The notes beneath the pieces were generated by a model. That model was not told where the DNA came from. It made no database searches and worked only from the letters and a program-made list of their open reading frames with translations. Below, in pieces: positions 50,280 to 59,896 of a stretch of DNA of 64,000 bases. The translations under genes and the position numbers were made by a program. Origin of the DNA: Nonomuraea spiralis (GTDB lineage Bacteria > Actinomycetota > Actinomycetes > Streptosporangiales > Streptosporangiaceae); contig NZ_BMRC01000010.1 of NCBI RefSeq assembly GCF_014648435.1, positions 310,001 to 374,000 on the forward strand, read 5' to 3'. Position 1 is the stretch's first letter. Each line of letters begins with the position of its first letter.

Positions 50280-51682
50280 TTGCGCAGCAGCCGTCCCGCT
50301 CGTTCGCGCAGCACGGCGACGACGTCACCGGCCTTGGCCTCGGCCTTGACGACCTTGGGGTCGGTCGGGCCGGTCGCCCAGTCGCCGTTGTGCGCGGTGA
50401 CCGGCTTCTTCTTGACCGTCGCCTGTACGGCGAGCGGTTGCAGCAGCCACCTGCCGCCGTCCCAGCGCACCAGCCCGATGCAGGCCGACGACGCCGCCAC
50501 CAGCTCCGGCGTGAGCGGACAGCTCGACGGGAGCCGGTCGAGGGCGAGGGCGAGCCGGTGGCCGCCCAGGTCGAGGGCCTCGCCGTCGACCTGGTAACCC
50601 TCGATCAGCACCGGTTCGGCGATGCGCACGGGGTGGCGGTCGAGCGGCGGCGTGGCGGCGGCCGTCGCGCCCGCGAGCTGGACCCGCGCGGTCGTGAACG
50701 GGTCGGCCTCGGCGCCCGTACGGGCCCGGTCGTCGTGCCACAGCAGGTCACCGCCGGGCAGCAGCGGCATGCCGTCGATCTCCACGGACCGGTGTCCGGC
50801 CAGCGCGCCCATCAGCACGGGATGACCGCCCAGCAGCCGCCACACCGACGGCCCGGCGATCGTGTCGACCTTGGCCGCCGCGACGCTCGTACGCACCAGC
50901 CGCGTCTGCCCGCCGGCCTCCTCCAGGACGCCGTGCACCTGCACCCGTACGACGGTGGCGTGCTCGTGCACGTCGGCGCCGAGGATCAGCAGCCGTCCCG
51001 ACACCGGCTCGGGCGCGCCGTGCCAGGTGCCGGACTGGGCGAGCAGCAGCGCGCGCGTCCACAGGTCGGCCCATCGCCTGGCGGGCAGCCTGTCCATGGC
51101 CGCCACCGGGGCCGAGGCACGCAGTTCGGCGGCCAGCCCGTCGAGCAGGACGGCGAGCCCGCGCAGCCGCGGCACCGCGAGCAGCGCCTCGATCGCCTGG
51201 TCGGCGCCGGAGACGAGATCGTGGTCGACACCGCGCCAGCCGGTGATGGCCAGCTCCCGCAACCAGACCCGGCACCCCGCGAGCAGGTTCGCCGGCACCT
51301 CGTCGCCGGCGCCCTCCCCCGGCTCCCCGGCCGGGGAGGCGGGCCAGGGGGCGCGGGTGCGGCCCACGGCCTGGTCGAGGCGGGCGAGCAGGGCGTCGTG
51401 CACCGCGCCGAACAGCGCGGCCCGCCCGCCGGCCAGCACCGCGAGGTGCTCGTCGGCGACCGACCCGGCGGTCACCTTCTCCACCGCCTCGCCCAGCCGG
51501 TCACCGAGCGGAGAGGCCCCGAGCGCACCCGCCAGCGCGGCCAGCGCCGCCGCCGGCTCCTCCGCGATCCTGGCGAACCCGTGGCCGAGCGCCTCGTCGA
51601 ACCCCGCCGCGAGCGCGAGCGCCTCCCGCACCCCGGCCGGCCCGTCGCCCACAAGCTCTGCGAGCTGTACGTCGAGCATCAT
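50276..51682 (-). CDS. Unknown protein of the VWA-MoxR operon
   Basis: 468 residues from ATG 51682 (GGAGG 5 nt upstream; ATGA overlap with the SWIM gene). Ala/Leu-rich helices to about residue 250, then a beta-rich part (LILGADVHEHATVVRVQVHGVL, RLALALDRLPSSCPL). No catalytic motif recognised. In E. coli the SWIM protein YehQ is one larger polypeptide; this protein together with the short SWIM protein may correspond to it as two chains, which is inference from order and size. Confidence 0.7.
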   Translation of the reverse strand: MMLDVQLAELVGDGPAGVREALALAAGFDEALGHGFARIAEEPAAALAALAGALGASPLGDRLGEAVEKVTAGSVADEHLAVLAGGRAALFGAVHDALLARLDQAVGRTRAPWPASPAGEPGEGAGDEVPANLLAGCRVWLRELAITGWRGVDHDLVSGADQAIEALLAVPRLRGLAVLLDGLAAELRASAPVAAMDRLPARRWADLWTRALLLAQSGTWHGAPEPVSGRLLILGADVHEHATVVRVQVHGVLEEAGGQTRLVRTSVAAAKVDTIAGPSVWRLLGGHPVLMGALAGHRSVEIDGMPLLPGGDLLWHDDRARTGAEADPFTTARVQLAGATAAATPPLDRHPVRIAEPVLIEGYQVDGEALDLGGHRLALALDRLPSSCPLTPELVAASSACIGLVRWDGGRWLLQPLAVQATVKKKPVTAHNGDWATGPTDPKVVKAEAKAGDVVAVLRERAGRLLRK

Positions 51683-52170
51683 CGCACCTCCCCCATCGCC
51701 GGGAACCAGTGCAGCTCGGCCAGGGGCTCGACGCTGTCGGGCACCTCCAGATAGGCCAGATGACGCAGGAACCGGCTGAACACGACGGCCGCCGGGGTGC
51801 GCTGCGGGCTGCCGTTCAGCGCGCTCATCAGGTGGCCGCCCTCGGGCACCTCCACGCGCAGGTAGCGGGCCACCCGGTCGAGGCCGTACTGCAGCACGGC
51901 CTCGTCGGCCAGCAGGCGAAGGTGCTTGCAGGCGTAGCCGTGCAGCGCGCCGCACGGGCGGTTGTTGTTGGTGCTGCAACTCAGGTCGTGGGTGCCGGCG
52001 GTGATCGAGGAGACGTAGACCCGCTCGATGTCGGACCCGCTCGACACGACCCCCTGCAACCGGCCGTCAGCCAGCTCGACGAAGGGCACCTTCGCCAGCT
52101 TGCGCGGCTGGACCGGCGGCACCACCCGTACGACGCTGCGCTGTTCCCACGCGGTTTCGTCCGCGTCCAA
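51679..52170 (-). CDS. SWIM zinc-finger protein with a variant motif (YehQ-like N-terminal part)
   Basis: 163 residues. Start TTG 52170 is supported by GGAGG 8 nt upstream. The zinc motif reads C65-x7-C73-x7-C81-K-H83. The canonical SWIM motif is C-x-C-x(n)-C-x-H; here the first Cys position (63) is Leu, while C73 supplies a third Cys, so four ligands remain possible. First gene of the five-gene operon. SWIM domains bind DNA or protein; here it is likely the recognition part of the VWA-MoxR complex. Confidence 0.8.
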   Translation of the reverse strand: MDADETAWEQRSVVRVVPPVQPRKLAKVPFVELADGRLQGVVSSGSDIERVYVSSITAGTHDLSCSTNNNRPCGALHGYACKHLRLLADEAVLQYGLDRVARYLRVEVPEGGHLMSALNGSPQRTPAAVVFSRFLRHLAYLEVPDSVEPLAELHWFPAMGEVR

Positions 52171-52334
52171 GATCTCGACCTCCAGTCCGACGGCATGCTC
52201 ACGCCGACAGCCACTTCCGAATGGGCTTGATCAACAGACCCGGAAATCTACCGGAGGCCACTGACAGAGCGGGCTGGAACGATCATCTCGGGCGAACCGC
52301 CCGCATCAGCGCCGATCGACGACGCGATCGTCGA
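52171..52334. promoter_or_regulatory. Leader region of the SWIM-VWA-MoxR operon
   Basis: About 165 bp between the cupin stop and the SWIM start, the only room for the operon promoter. I cannot pick a -35/-10 pair with confidence. It holds the large inverted repeat at 52314-52336. Confidence 0.35.
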
Positions 52335-52336
52335 TC
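52314..52336. repeat. Perfect 9-bp inverted repeat GATCGACGA-N5-TCGTCGATC
   Basis: Left arm 52314-52322, right arm 52328-52336, loop CGCGA. It covers the last codon region of the cupin gene and starts the leader of the SWIM operon. It could be a terminator of the cupin operon (no T-run), or an operator for the operon downstream. Confidence 0.55.
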
Positions 52337-52745
52337 AAAGAGACGCCGTCCAGGCCGGGTGTGCGCCGGGGGCGAGCTCCACGAAGCCGGGCAGCTCGCG
52401 CAGGGCGAGCTCGGCCCCGCCCGGCGTGTACGTCGCGATGATCCGCAGCGGCCGCCACCCGGTGTTGAACGTCGAGTGCAGCGTGCCCTTGGGGATGTAG
52501 ATCGCCTCACCGGCCCTGACCGGGAACTCCGGATCGTCGCCGACGGTCTGCCGTCCCTCGCCCTCGATGACGTAGAGGACCTCGTCGGAGTCCGGGTGCA
52601 GGTGGCGTTCGTGGCCCTTGGTGGGGTTGATGATGACCTCGCCGAACGTGGAGGAGGCGCCGGGCACGGCGTCGGGCGTCACGTGCCACTTGATCGCCCC
52701 CCAGTCGAAGATCATGGTGGGCAGGGCGTCCGGTCGTCGGTGCAT
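52335..52745 (-). CDS. Cupin-domain protein
   Basis: 136 residues from ATG 52745 (GGAGGAA 7 nt upstream; a longer frame exists to 52802 without SD). Cupin motif 1 is HERHLHPDSDEVLYVIEGEG (metal His-His-Glu) and motif 2 IPKGTLHSTFNTG (His). It may be a small metal-dependent dioxygenase, isomerase or a sensor. It is the last gene of the operon after the Tm-1-like and PEP-hydrolase-like genes, 16 bp downstream. Confidence 0.85.
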   Translation of the reverse strand: MHRRPDALPTMIFDWGAIKWHVTPDAVPGASSTFGEVIINPTKGHERHLHPDSDEVLYVIEGEGRQTVGDDPEFPVRAGEAIYIPKGTLHSTFNTGWRPLRIIATYTPGGAELALRELPGFVELAPGAHPAWTASL

Positions 52746-52761
52746 GGCGGGTTCCTCCCGG

Positions 52762-53577
52762 TCAGAGCTGCTTGAAGGCACGTACCTGGTCGGCGATGGC
52801 ACGCTCCGCGGGCAGGCGTTCCATCGAGGACGCGCCGAAGAACCCGGCGATGCCGGCCGTTCTGTCCTGGATGAGGCGTACGTCGTCGGGTTCGGCGATG
52901 GGGCCGCCGTGGCACAACACGATGATGTCGGGGTTCACGGCGACGGCCGCGTCGCGCATCTCCTGGATCCGTACGGCCGCCTCGTCGAGGCTGATCGCGG
53001 TGACGGCGCCGATGCTGCCCTTGGTGGTCAGGCCCATGTGCGGGACGAGGATGTCGGCGCCCGCCCGCGCCATGGCCGTGGCCTGCTCGGGGGTGAACAC
53101 GTAAGGGGCGGTCAGCAGCTCCCGCTCGGCGGCCAGCCTGATCATCTCGACCTCCAGGTCGAAGCCCATGCCGGTCTCCTCCAGGTTCGCCCGGAAGACG
53201 CCGTCGATCAGGCCGACCGTCGGGAAGTTCTGGACGCCGGTGAACCCGATGTCCTTCAGCTCGTCGAGAAAGCGCGGCATCAGCCGGAACGGGTCGGTGC
53301 CGCACACCCCGGCCAGCACGGGTGTGTCCTTGACGACCGGCAGCACCTCGCCGGCCATCTCCACGACGATGGCGTTGGCGTCGCCGTACGGCATCAGGCC
53401 CGCCAGCGAGCCGCGACCGGCCATCCGGAACCGCCCGGAGTTGTAGATGATGAGCAGATCGACCCCGCCCGCCTCGGCGGATTTGGCCGACAGCCCGGTG
53501 CCCGCGCCGCCGCCGATGATGAGCCGGCCCGCCTCCCGTTCGGCGCGCAGCCGCCGCAGTGCCTCGTCCCGATGCAT
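52762..53577 (-). CDS. PEP hydrolase-family (TIM-barrel, Tm-1-associated) protein
   Basis: 271 residues. TIM-barrel strands are visible as LIIGGGAGTGLSAKSAEAGGVDLL, VLAGVCGTDPF and ADILVPHMGLT, with a conserved ALCHGG-like VLCHGGPIAEP near the C-terminus. This family is nearly always encoded beside, or fused to, the Tm-1-like ATP-binding protein, as here: one base shared with its stop. The proposed catalytic role (phosphoenolpyruvate-type hydrolase or a C-C lyase) is not established. Confidence 0.82.
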   Translation of the reverse strand: MHRDEALRRLRAEREAGRLIIGGGAGTGLSAKSAEAGGVDLLIIYNSGRFRMAGRGSLAGLMPYGDANAIVVEMAGEVLPVVKDTPVLAGVCGTDPFRLMPRFLDELKDIGFTGVQNFPTVGLIDGVFRANLEETGMGFDLEVEMIRLAAERELLTAPYVFTPEQATAMARAGADILVPHMGLTTKGSIGAVTAISLDEAAVRIQEMRDAAVAVNPDIIVLCHGGPIAEPDDVRLIQDRTAGIAGFFGASSMERLPAERAIADQVRAFKQL

Positions 53578-54800
53578 CAGGCCCCCTTCTGGATCAGCCG
53601 GTGCAGCCGGTCGGCGGCGGCCACGGCGAACGTCGTGTCGTTGATGTCCTGGTCGCTCTCCACCACCTCGACGTGGCTGCCCGCGACGGATGCGAGCACC
53701 GCGTCGAAGCAGGCCGCGTCGGCCTCGGGGTCGTGGAACGGGCCGCCCTCGACGTCGACGGCCGACACGCCGCCGCGCGGCACGAACAGCGTGACCGGCC
53801 CCGACGCGCGGGCCAGCCGCTCGCCGACCGCCCGCCCGATCTCGGCGTTCTCGGCGGGGGTGGTGCGCATGAGCGTCACGGTCGGGTTGTGCACGAGCAG
53901 CCGCCGTGACCTGAACCGTTCGGGGACGGTCTCCATCGGGCCGAAGTTGACCATGTCCACCGCGCCCAGGCTGACGACCTGCGGGATTCCGGCGTTCCCG
54001 GCGGCGGTCAGGCGGTCGGGGCCGGCCGACAACACGCCGCCCACGAGCTCGTCGGCCAGCTCGGTGGTGGTCAGGTCGAGCACCCCGGCGAAGTGGCCGC
54101 CCGCGGCCAGCGCCTCCATGGCGCGTCCGCCCGAGCCGGTGGCGTGGAAGACCAGCACCTCGTAGCCCAGGGACTCCAGCCGGGCCCGAGCTGCGTCCAC
54201 GGCCGGCGTGGTGACGCCGAACATCGTGGCCGCGACCAGCGGTTTGTCCTCGCCGGCCGGCTCGGCGCGGGCGTCGTACGAGGCGGCCATCGCGCTGATC
54301 GCGGCGGCGGCGTTGGACAGGATGCGGCGGGAGACGGAGTTGACGCCGGCGACGTCGACGACGCTGTACATGAGCGTCACGTCGCTCTCCCCGACGTAGG
54401 CGGAGACGTCGCCGCTGACCATGGTCGAGACCAGCAGCTTGGGCAGGCCGACGGGCAGCGCCCGCATGACCGCGGCGGCGATGGAGGAGCCGCCGCTGCC
54501 GCCGAGCGCGAGCACGCCGCTCAGGCCGCCGCGGGCGTGCAGGTCCTTGGCGAGCGCGGTGGCCCCGGCCGCCATCGCGGCCAGCGCCGCGCCGCGGTCG
54601 CCCGCGCTCCTGAGCCGGTCGAGGTCGGTGCCCGCGGCCCGCGCGACGGCCTCGGCCGGGACGTCGGCGGCCAGCGCGGAGGAGCCCATCACGCCGGTGT
54701 CCATGAGGACGACGTCCTGCCCGGCCCGGGTGATCAGGTCGCGGACGAGGGCGTACTCCGCCCCCTTCGTGTCGAGGGTGCCCAGCAGCAGTACCGCCAT
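53577..54800 (-). CDS. Tm-1-like ATP-binding protein (UPF0261)
   Basis: 407 residues, full length. Begins VLLLGTLDTKGAEYALVRDLI and contains LALGGSGGSSIAAAVMRALP and ATMFGVTTPAVDAARARLE, all hallmarks of UPF0261/Tm-1. In tomato the Tm-1 protein inhibits viral replication; bacterial members have unknown, probably metabolic, ATP-dependent roles. ATG 54800 has AGGAGG. First gene of a three-gene operon with the TIM-barrel partner and a cupin. Confidence 0.87.
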   Translation of the reverse strand: MAVLLLGTLDTKGAEYALVRDLITRAGQDVVLMDTGVMGSSALAADVPAEAVARAAGTDLDRLRSAGDRGAALAAMAAGATALAKDLHARGGLSGVLALGGSGGSSIAAAVMRALPVGLPKLLVSTMVSGDVSAYVGESDVTLMYSVVDVAGVNSVSRRILSNAAAAISAMAASYDARAEPAGEDKPLVAATMFGVTTPAVDAARARLESLGYEVLVFHATGSGGRAMEALAAGGHFAGVLDLTTTELADELVGGVLSAGPDRLTAAGNAGIPQVVSLGAVDMVNFGPMETVPERFRSRRLLVHNPTVTLMRTTPAENAEIGRAVGERLARASGPVTLFVPRGGVSAVDVEGGPFHDPEADAACFDAVLASVAGSHVEVVESDQDINDTTFAVAAADRLHRLIQKGA

Positions 54801-54900
54801 GTCAGACCTCCTGGGATCGGCCTCTCGACCTTACCCCGGCGATCATCGCGCGAACCGGGATCCCACGCGCCCGGGGCCGCCGCCTGGTCGGCGGCGGCGT

Positions 54901-54938
54901 ACGGGGAGTCAGTGGACGGGGAGTCAGTGGACGGGGAG
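54901..54938. repeat. 15-bp tandem repeat ACGGGGAGTCAGTGG, 2.5 copies
   Basis: Two exact copies (54901-54915 and 54916-54930) and a partial third. The DUF1348 stop codon lies in the second copy. The unit is a whole number of codons, so it looks like a small slippage duplication of the gene's 3' end. Confidence 0.75.
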
Positions 54939-55382
54939 CACGTCCACGCCGTGGTCCGACTCGGGGCGCGGCCCGAAGATACGGCGGTCGCCGGCCGAGA
55001 TGGGGACGTCGTCGATGCTGGCCTCCCTGCGCCGCATCAGCCCCGACTCGTCGAACTCCCACTGCTCGTTGCCGTAGCTGCGCCACCACTGTCCGGCGGC
55101 GTCGCGGGACTCGTACTGGAAGCGGACGGCGATGCGGTCGCCGGTGAACGCCCAGAGCTCCTTGCGCAGGGCGTAGTCCAGCTCGCGCTCCCACTTGCGG
55201 CGCAGGAAGGCGGCGATCTCGGCGCGGCCCGTGACGAACTCGCCGCGGTTGCGCCACACCGAGTCCTCGGTGTACGCGAGCGCGACGCGGTCGGGGTCGC
55301 GGGTGTTCCAGGCGTCCTCGGCGGCCTGGACCTTGATCCGGGCGGTCTCCTCGGTGAACGGCGGAACGGGCGGGCGTGTCAT
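54924..55382 (-). CDS. DUF1348 (nuclear transport factor 2-like) protein
   Basis: 152 residues from ATG 55382, chosen because GAGAGGA lies 6 nt upstream; ATG 55397 is longer. SnoaL/NTF2-like cone fold with the DUF1348 pattern AEDAWNTRDPDRVALAYTEDSVWRNR, FLRRKWERELDYALRKELW and RFQYE. Such proteins bind or isomerise small molecules. It is divergent from a TetR gene and both sit under two identical operator palindromes, so it is probably the regulator's main target. Confidence 0.87.
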   Translation of the reverse strand: MTRPPVPPFTEETARIKVQAAEDAWNTRDPDRVALAYTEDSVWRNRGEFVTGRAEIAAFLRRKWERELDYALRKELWAFTGDRIAVRFQYESRDAAGQWWRSYGNEQWEFDESGLMRRREASIDDVPISAGDRRIFGPRPESDHGVDVLPVH

Positions 55383-55402
55383 GCGATGTCCTCTCATGTC
55401 GA

Positions 55403-55418
55403 GAGAACGAGCGTTCTC
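55403..55418. promoter_or_regulatory. TetR operator copy 1: GAGAACG-AG-CGTTCTC
   Basis: Perfect 7+7 inverted repeat just upstream of the DUF1348 start, identical in all 16 bases to copy 2 at 55439-55454. Confidence 0.75.
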
Positions 55419-55438
55419 CCGGGCTGTGCGCTAGCGTA

Positions 55439-55454
55439 GAGAACGAGCGTTCTC
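55439..55454. promoter_or_regulatory. TetR operator copy 2: GAGAACG-AG-CGTTCTC
   Basis: Identical to copy 1, 36 bp away start to start, 26 bp before the TetR start. Each copy is next to one of the two divergent genes. Confidence 0.75.
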
Positions 55455-55479
55455 CGCGGCAAGCATCTGGAGGAGTGTC

Positions 55480-56037
55480 ATGGATCACGAGCAGCGGTTG
55501 CTGGACGCCGCGGGCGACCTCTTCTACCGCCGCGGCGTGCAGGCGGTCGGCATGGACGAGATCAGGGCCGCGTCAGGCGTCTCGCTGAAACGGCTCTACC
55601 AGTGTTTCCCGTCGAAGGAGGCCCTGGTCGAGGCGTACCTGCGGCGGCGGGACGAGCTCTGGATGGGTTCGCTCACCGCGTACGTGGCCGACGACGGCGA
55701 CGGCATCCCCTCGGTGTTCCGCTGGCTGGAGCGCTGGTTCACCGAGGACGACTTCCGGGGCTGCGGCTTCGCCAACGCCTTCGCCGAACTGGGCGCCGGT
55801 TCGGCCGTGGTGCGTACGGCGGTGCGCGAGCACAAGGAGCGCCTGCGCGCCTACCTGCGCTCGCTCTCGGAGGAGGCCGGCGCGGAGGATCCCGGCCTGC
55901 TCGCCGAGCAGTTGCTCACCCTGATCGACGGCGCCACCGTGACGGCGATGATCTCCGAGGACCCGGGCGCGGCCCGGTCGGCCGCCCACGCCGCCACCAC
56001 CCTGGTCGGCCAGCACACGAATCCCCCCACCCCCTGA
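55480..56037 (+). CDS. TetR/AcrR-family regulator of the DUF1348 gene
   Basis: 185 residues. HTH at about 5-50 (AAGDLFYRRGVQAVGMDEI, SLKRLYQCFPSKEALV, the diagnostic Y-x-x-F-x-x-K-E). The C-terminal half is the ligand domain. ATG 55480 with GGAGGAG upstream. Divergent from DUF1348; autoregulation through the duplicated palindromes is the simple reading. Confidence 0.9.
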   Translation: MDHEQRLLDAAGDLFYRRGVQAVGMDEIRAASGVSLKRLYQCFPSKEALVEAYLRRRDELWMGSLTAYVADDGDGIPSVFRWLERWFTEDDFRGCGFANAFAELGAGSAVVRTAVREHKERLRAYLRSLSEEAGAEDPGLLAEQLLTLIDGATVTAMISEDPGAARSAAHAATTLVGQHTNPPTP

Positions 56038-56053
56038 GCCGCTCCCGCACACG

Positions 56054-56088
56054 AAAAAGCGCACCCCCGACGTGGGAGTGCGCTCTTT
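56054..56088. terminator. Bidirectional rho-independent terminator
   Basis: AAAAAGCGCAC (56054-56064) pairs with GTGCGCTCTTT (56078-56088): a 7-bp GC-rich stem with a few extra bases and A/T tracts at both ends. It serves the convergent TetR and CHAP genes. Confidence 0.85.
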
Positions 56089-56098
56089 CGGAGTGGGA

Positions 56099-56809
56099 TC
56101 AGGCGGCGTAGGACGGGTAACCGTAGCCGACGACCTGCGACGTCGGGCGGACTCGCTCCTCGACCTTGCCGTTGCCGGTGTTGCCCTCGATCGTGGAGAT
56201 CGTGCCGTCGCCGTTGTCCTTGACGACGAAGCCGACGTGCTGGATGGCGCTCAGGTCCTTGCTGCCGCCCCAGGAGAAGAAGACCACGGCGCCGGGCTTG
56301 GCCTCGGTGCCCCAGCGGTCGTTGGCGGCGAACCACTTGGCGTGGGCGACGGTGTAGGCGTCCCAGCCGATCTGCGGGGTGGCGCCGGTCTGGTTGCCGA
56401 CCCAGGAGACGAACATCGAGCACCAGGCGGCGTTGACGTAGGCCTGGCGGTTGCCGCCGTCACGGGCGACGGTCTCGCCGGCGCGCTGCGAGGAGGCGTA
56501 CCACTTCTGGAACTTGGTGCCGCCGCCGTTGGCGTCCTCGGTGGTGCCGACCTGGGCCTTGGCGGTGGCCAGGACCTGGGCGGCGGTGACGTTGACCTTG
56601 CCCTTGGCGCTCTCGTCGCTCACCTTGGCGACGTACGGGCGGGCGGCGGTCTCGGCGGTCCGCGCGGCGGTGGTGCCGGCGGCGGCCTGCGAGGCGGTGT
56701 CGGCGTTCACTGCGGCGTGCGTGCCGAGCACGCCGGCGATGGCGGTCGCGCCGAGGGCGAGCTTGGCGACGTCGAGCTTGAAGGCACGGTGAAGACGGTG
56801 CTTGGCCAT
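56099..56809 (-). CDS. Secreted CHAP-domain cell-wall amidase/endopeptidase
   Basis: 236 residues with a signal peptide (about 1-36). The CHAP domain (about 80-236) has nucleophile C130 in AAWCSMFVSWV and H191 in IQHVGFVV. It cuts peptidoglycan peptide or amide bonds in the wall and is likely needed for growth or resuscitation. The gene is preceded by a long leader with a ydaO-type (c-di-AMP) riboswitch, the usual control of wall hydrolases in actinobacteria. SD AAGGAGT. Confidence 0.9.
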   Translation of the reverse strand: MAKHRLHRAFKLDVAKLALGATAIAGVLGTHAAVNADTASQAAAGTTAARTAETAARPYVAKVSDESAKGKVNVTAAQVLATAKAQVGTTEDANGGGTKFQKWYASSQRAGETVARDGGNRQAYVNAAWCSMFVSWVGNQTGATPQIGWDAYTVAHAKWFAANDRWGTEAKPGAVVFFSWGGSKDLSAIQHVGFVVKDNGDGTISTIEGNTGNGKVEERVRPTSQVVGYGYPSYAA

Positions 56810-56829
56810 GAGGGATTACTCCTTGTGCT

Positions 56830-56970
56830 TCCGTGCCGCTTACCGGGTTAGCTGACGGGTTCGGGCGGGAAGCTGCCCTACGGCACAGCAGTGCCGATTC
56901 ACCCCGATGGACACATGGGTCCCCGGTTCCGCACACAGGCGGATTCAGCGGTCTCTGGTCAGGCAAAGGG
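56830..56970 (-). ncRNA. ydaO-yuaA (c-di-AMP) riboswitch
   Basis: Read on the minus strand the leader contains GCTGAATCCG, GGAACCGGGGACCCA, GGGGTGAATCGGC and GAACCCGTCAGCTAACC in that order, the conserved elements of the ydaO/yuaA class (Rfam RF00379). It ends about 20 bp before the CHAP start. These riboswitches turn expression off when cyclic di-AMP binds. Ends are approximate. Confidence 0.9.
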
Positions 56971-57212
56971 CTGACGCACGTCTTCCCGGGCCCAGGAAAG
57001 GGCCTGAAGGTATATCTGCGACGCCCGGACGCGGATTGCCCGCGCCGACTCTGTACAACATGGGGCCTGCCTGGGTAATTCCCGGGCAATGTCATCCCTA
57101 CCTGGGACGACTCCCCGCTTGGGTGTGTACAACCAACGTACCCGGCGAGTAATTCCAGGGCAAACGCGGGCAATTATTTCGACAGCCGAAAAGAAACGCC
57201 GCTCGCCGAATG
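56971..57212. promoter_or_regulatory. Promoter region of the CHAP gene, otherwise no gene seen
   Basis: About 240 bp between the riboswitch and the end of the small minus-strand gene at 57213. It must contain the CHAP transcript start; I cannot assign a sigma-factor box. No other coding signal is credible. Confidence 0.4.
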
Positions 57213-57578
57213 TCAGGCCACGTGCGCCTTTATGGCGACGCTGGTGAGGGCGAGCAGCAATTCCAGATCCGGCTCGGCGTCGACCTGCACGGCGACCCAG
57301 GCGCGGTCGCGGCAGGCATGGATCTGATCGCACGCATGGAGATAGGGCTCCAGGCGTCCGATGGCGGGTGCGGTGAGGCGTACGTGGATCTCGTCCCGGC
57401 CGGCCAGGCGCAGGATCTCGGTTCCGCGTACGGTGAAGGCGATCTGTTGCCCGGTGTCGCTGAGAGCCAGCGACGGCCAGGACCGTAACTCCGCGACCGC
57501 GCGGGCCACATAGGGTCCGCGGCGCGTGGGCGTCCGCCGCCAGGCGGAGATTCCTGCCACGATCCAATGCTGGGCCAC
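57213..57578 (-). CDS. Small protein, luciferase-like/DUF5519 style, unknown function
   Basis: 121 residues from GTG 57578 with GGGGTGA just upstream. Pattern: basic N-terminus, ARAVAELRSWPSLALSDTG, IAFTVRGTEILRL, EIHVRLT, then CRDRAWVAVQVD and a C-terminal helix. This beta-rich layout resembles the small proteins annotated luciferase domain/DUF5519 in actinobacteria; the match is by eye and weak. No active-site residues can be named. It is a single gene, divergent from chitinase 1. Confidence 0.5.
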   Translation of the reverse strand: MAQHWIVAGISAWRRTPTRRGPYVARAVAELRSWPSLALSDTGQQIAFTVRGTEILRLAGRDEIHVRLTAPAIGRLEPYLHACDQIHACRDRAWVAVQVDAEPDLELLLALTSVAIKAHVA

Positions 57579-57802
57579 GGCTCACCCCGCCGTCAGCCCC
57601 CGTTCCTGAACCGTTATCCCCCTGTGAACGGGCGTATCCGGGCCCTGACCGGCACGGTTACGGACACCTGACCGATACGTATTGACGCTCCCGCAGGCAG
57701 AAGCTACCGTCGATTCACAACTTAAAGGAAACTTTCCTAATAGTTTCCCCAGAAGTCTCCCATCCCACTCCCCACACACCCCCCAACGGATGTCGGAGCG
57801 AC
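57579..57802 (+). promoter_or_regulatory. Chitinase 1 promoter with AGGAAA-N-TTTCCT palindrome
   Basis: The 224-bp upstream region contains AGGAAACTTTCCT (57726-57738), a 6+1+6 palindrome followed by AATAG. The same TTTCCTAATAG string recurs before chitinase 2, so both are probably under one regulator. A TTGACG near 57682 and a nearby AT-poor -10 are possible but weak. Confidence 0.55.
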
Positions 57803-59752
<1,950 letters not shown>

Positions 59753-59764
59753 GTTCGCACCTCA

Positions 59765-59792
59765 GGGCCGGTCCCGGTTTCGGGACCGGCCC
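59765..59792 (+). terminator. Terminator hairpin after chitinase 1
   Basis: Perfect 12-bp stem GGGCCGGTCCCG / CGGGACCGGCCC (59765-59776 and 59781-59792) with loop GTTT, 13 bp after the chitinase stop. Confidence 0.9.
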
Positions 59793-59896
59793 TTCGCCGT
59801 GTCCGGCGTGCCGCAGGACGGAACGCCTACTCTCTGGGAGAAGCTGGTCACCGGGGGTGAACGACGATTCTCTGGGGTGGCGGGCTCAAACAGCCC

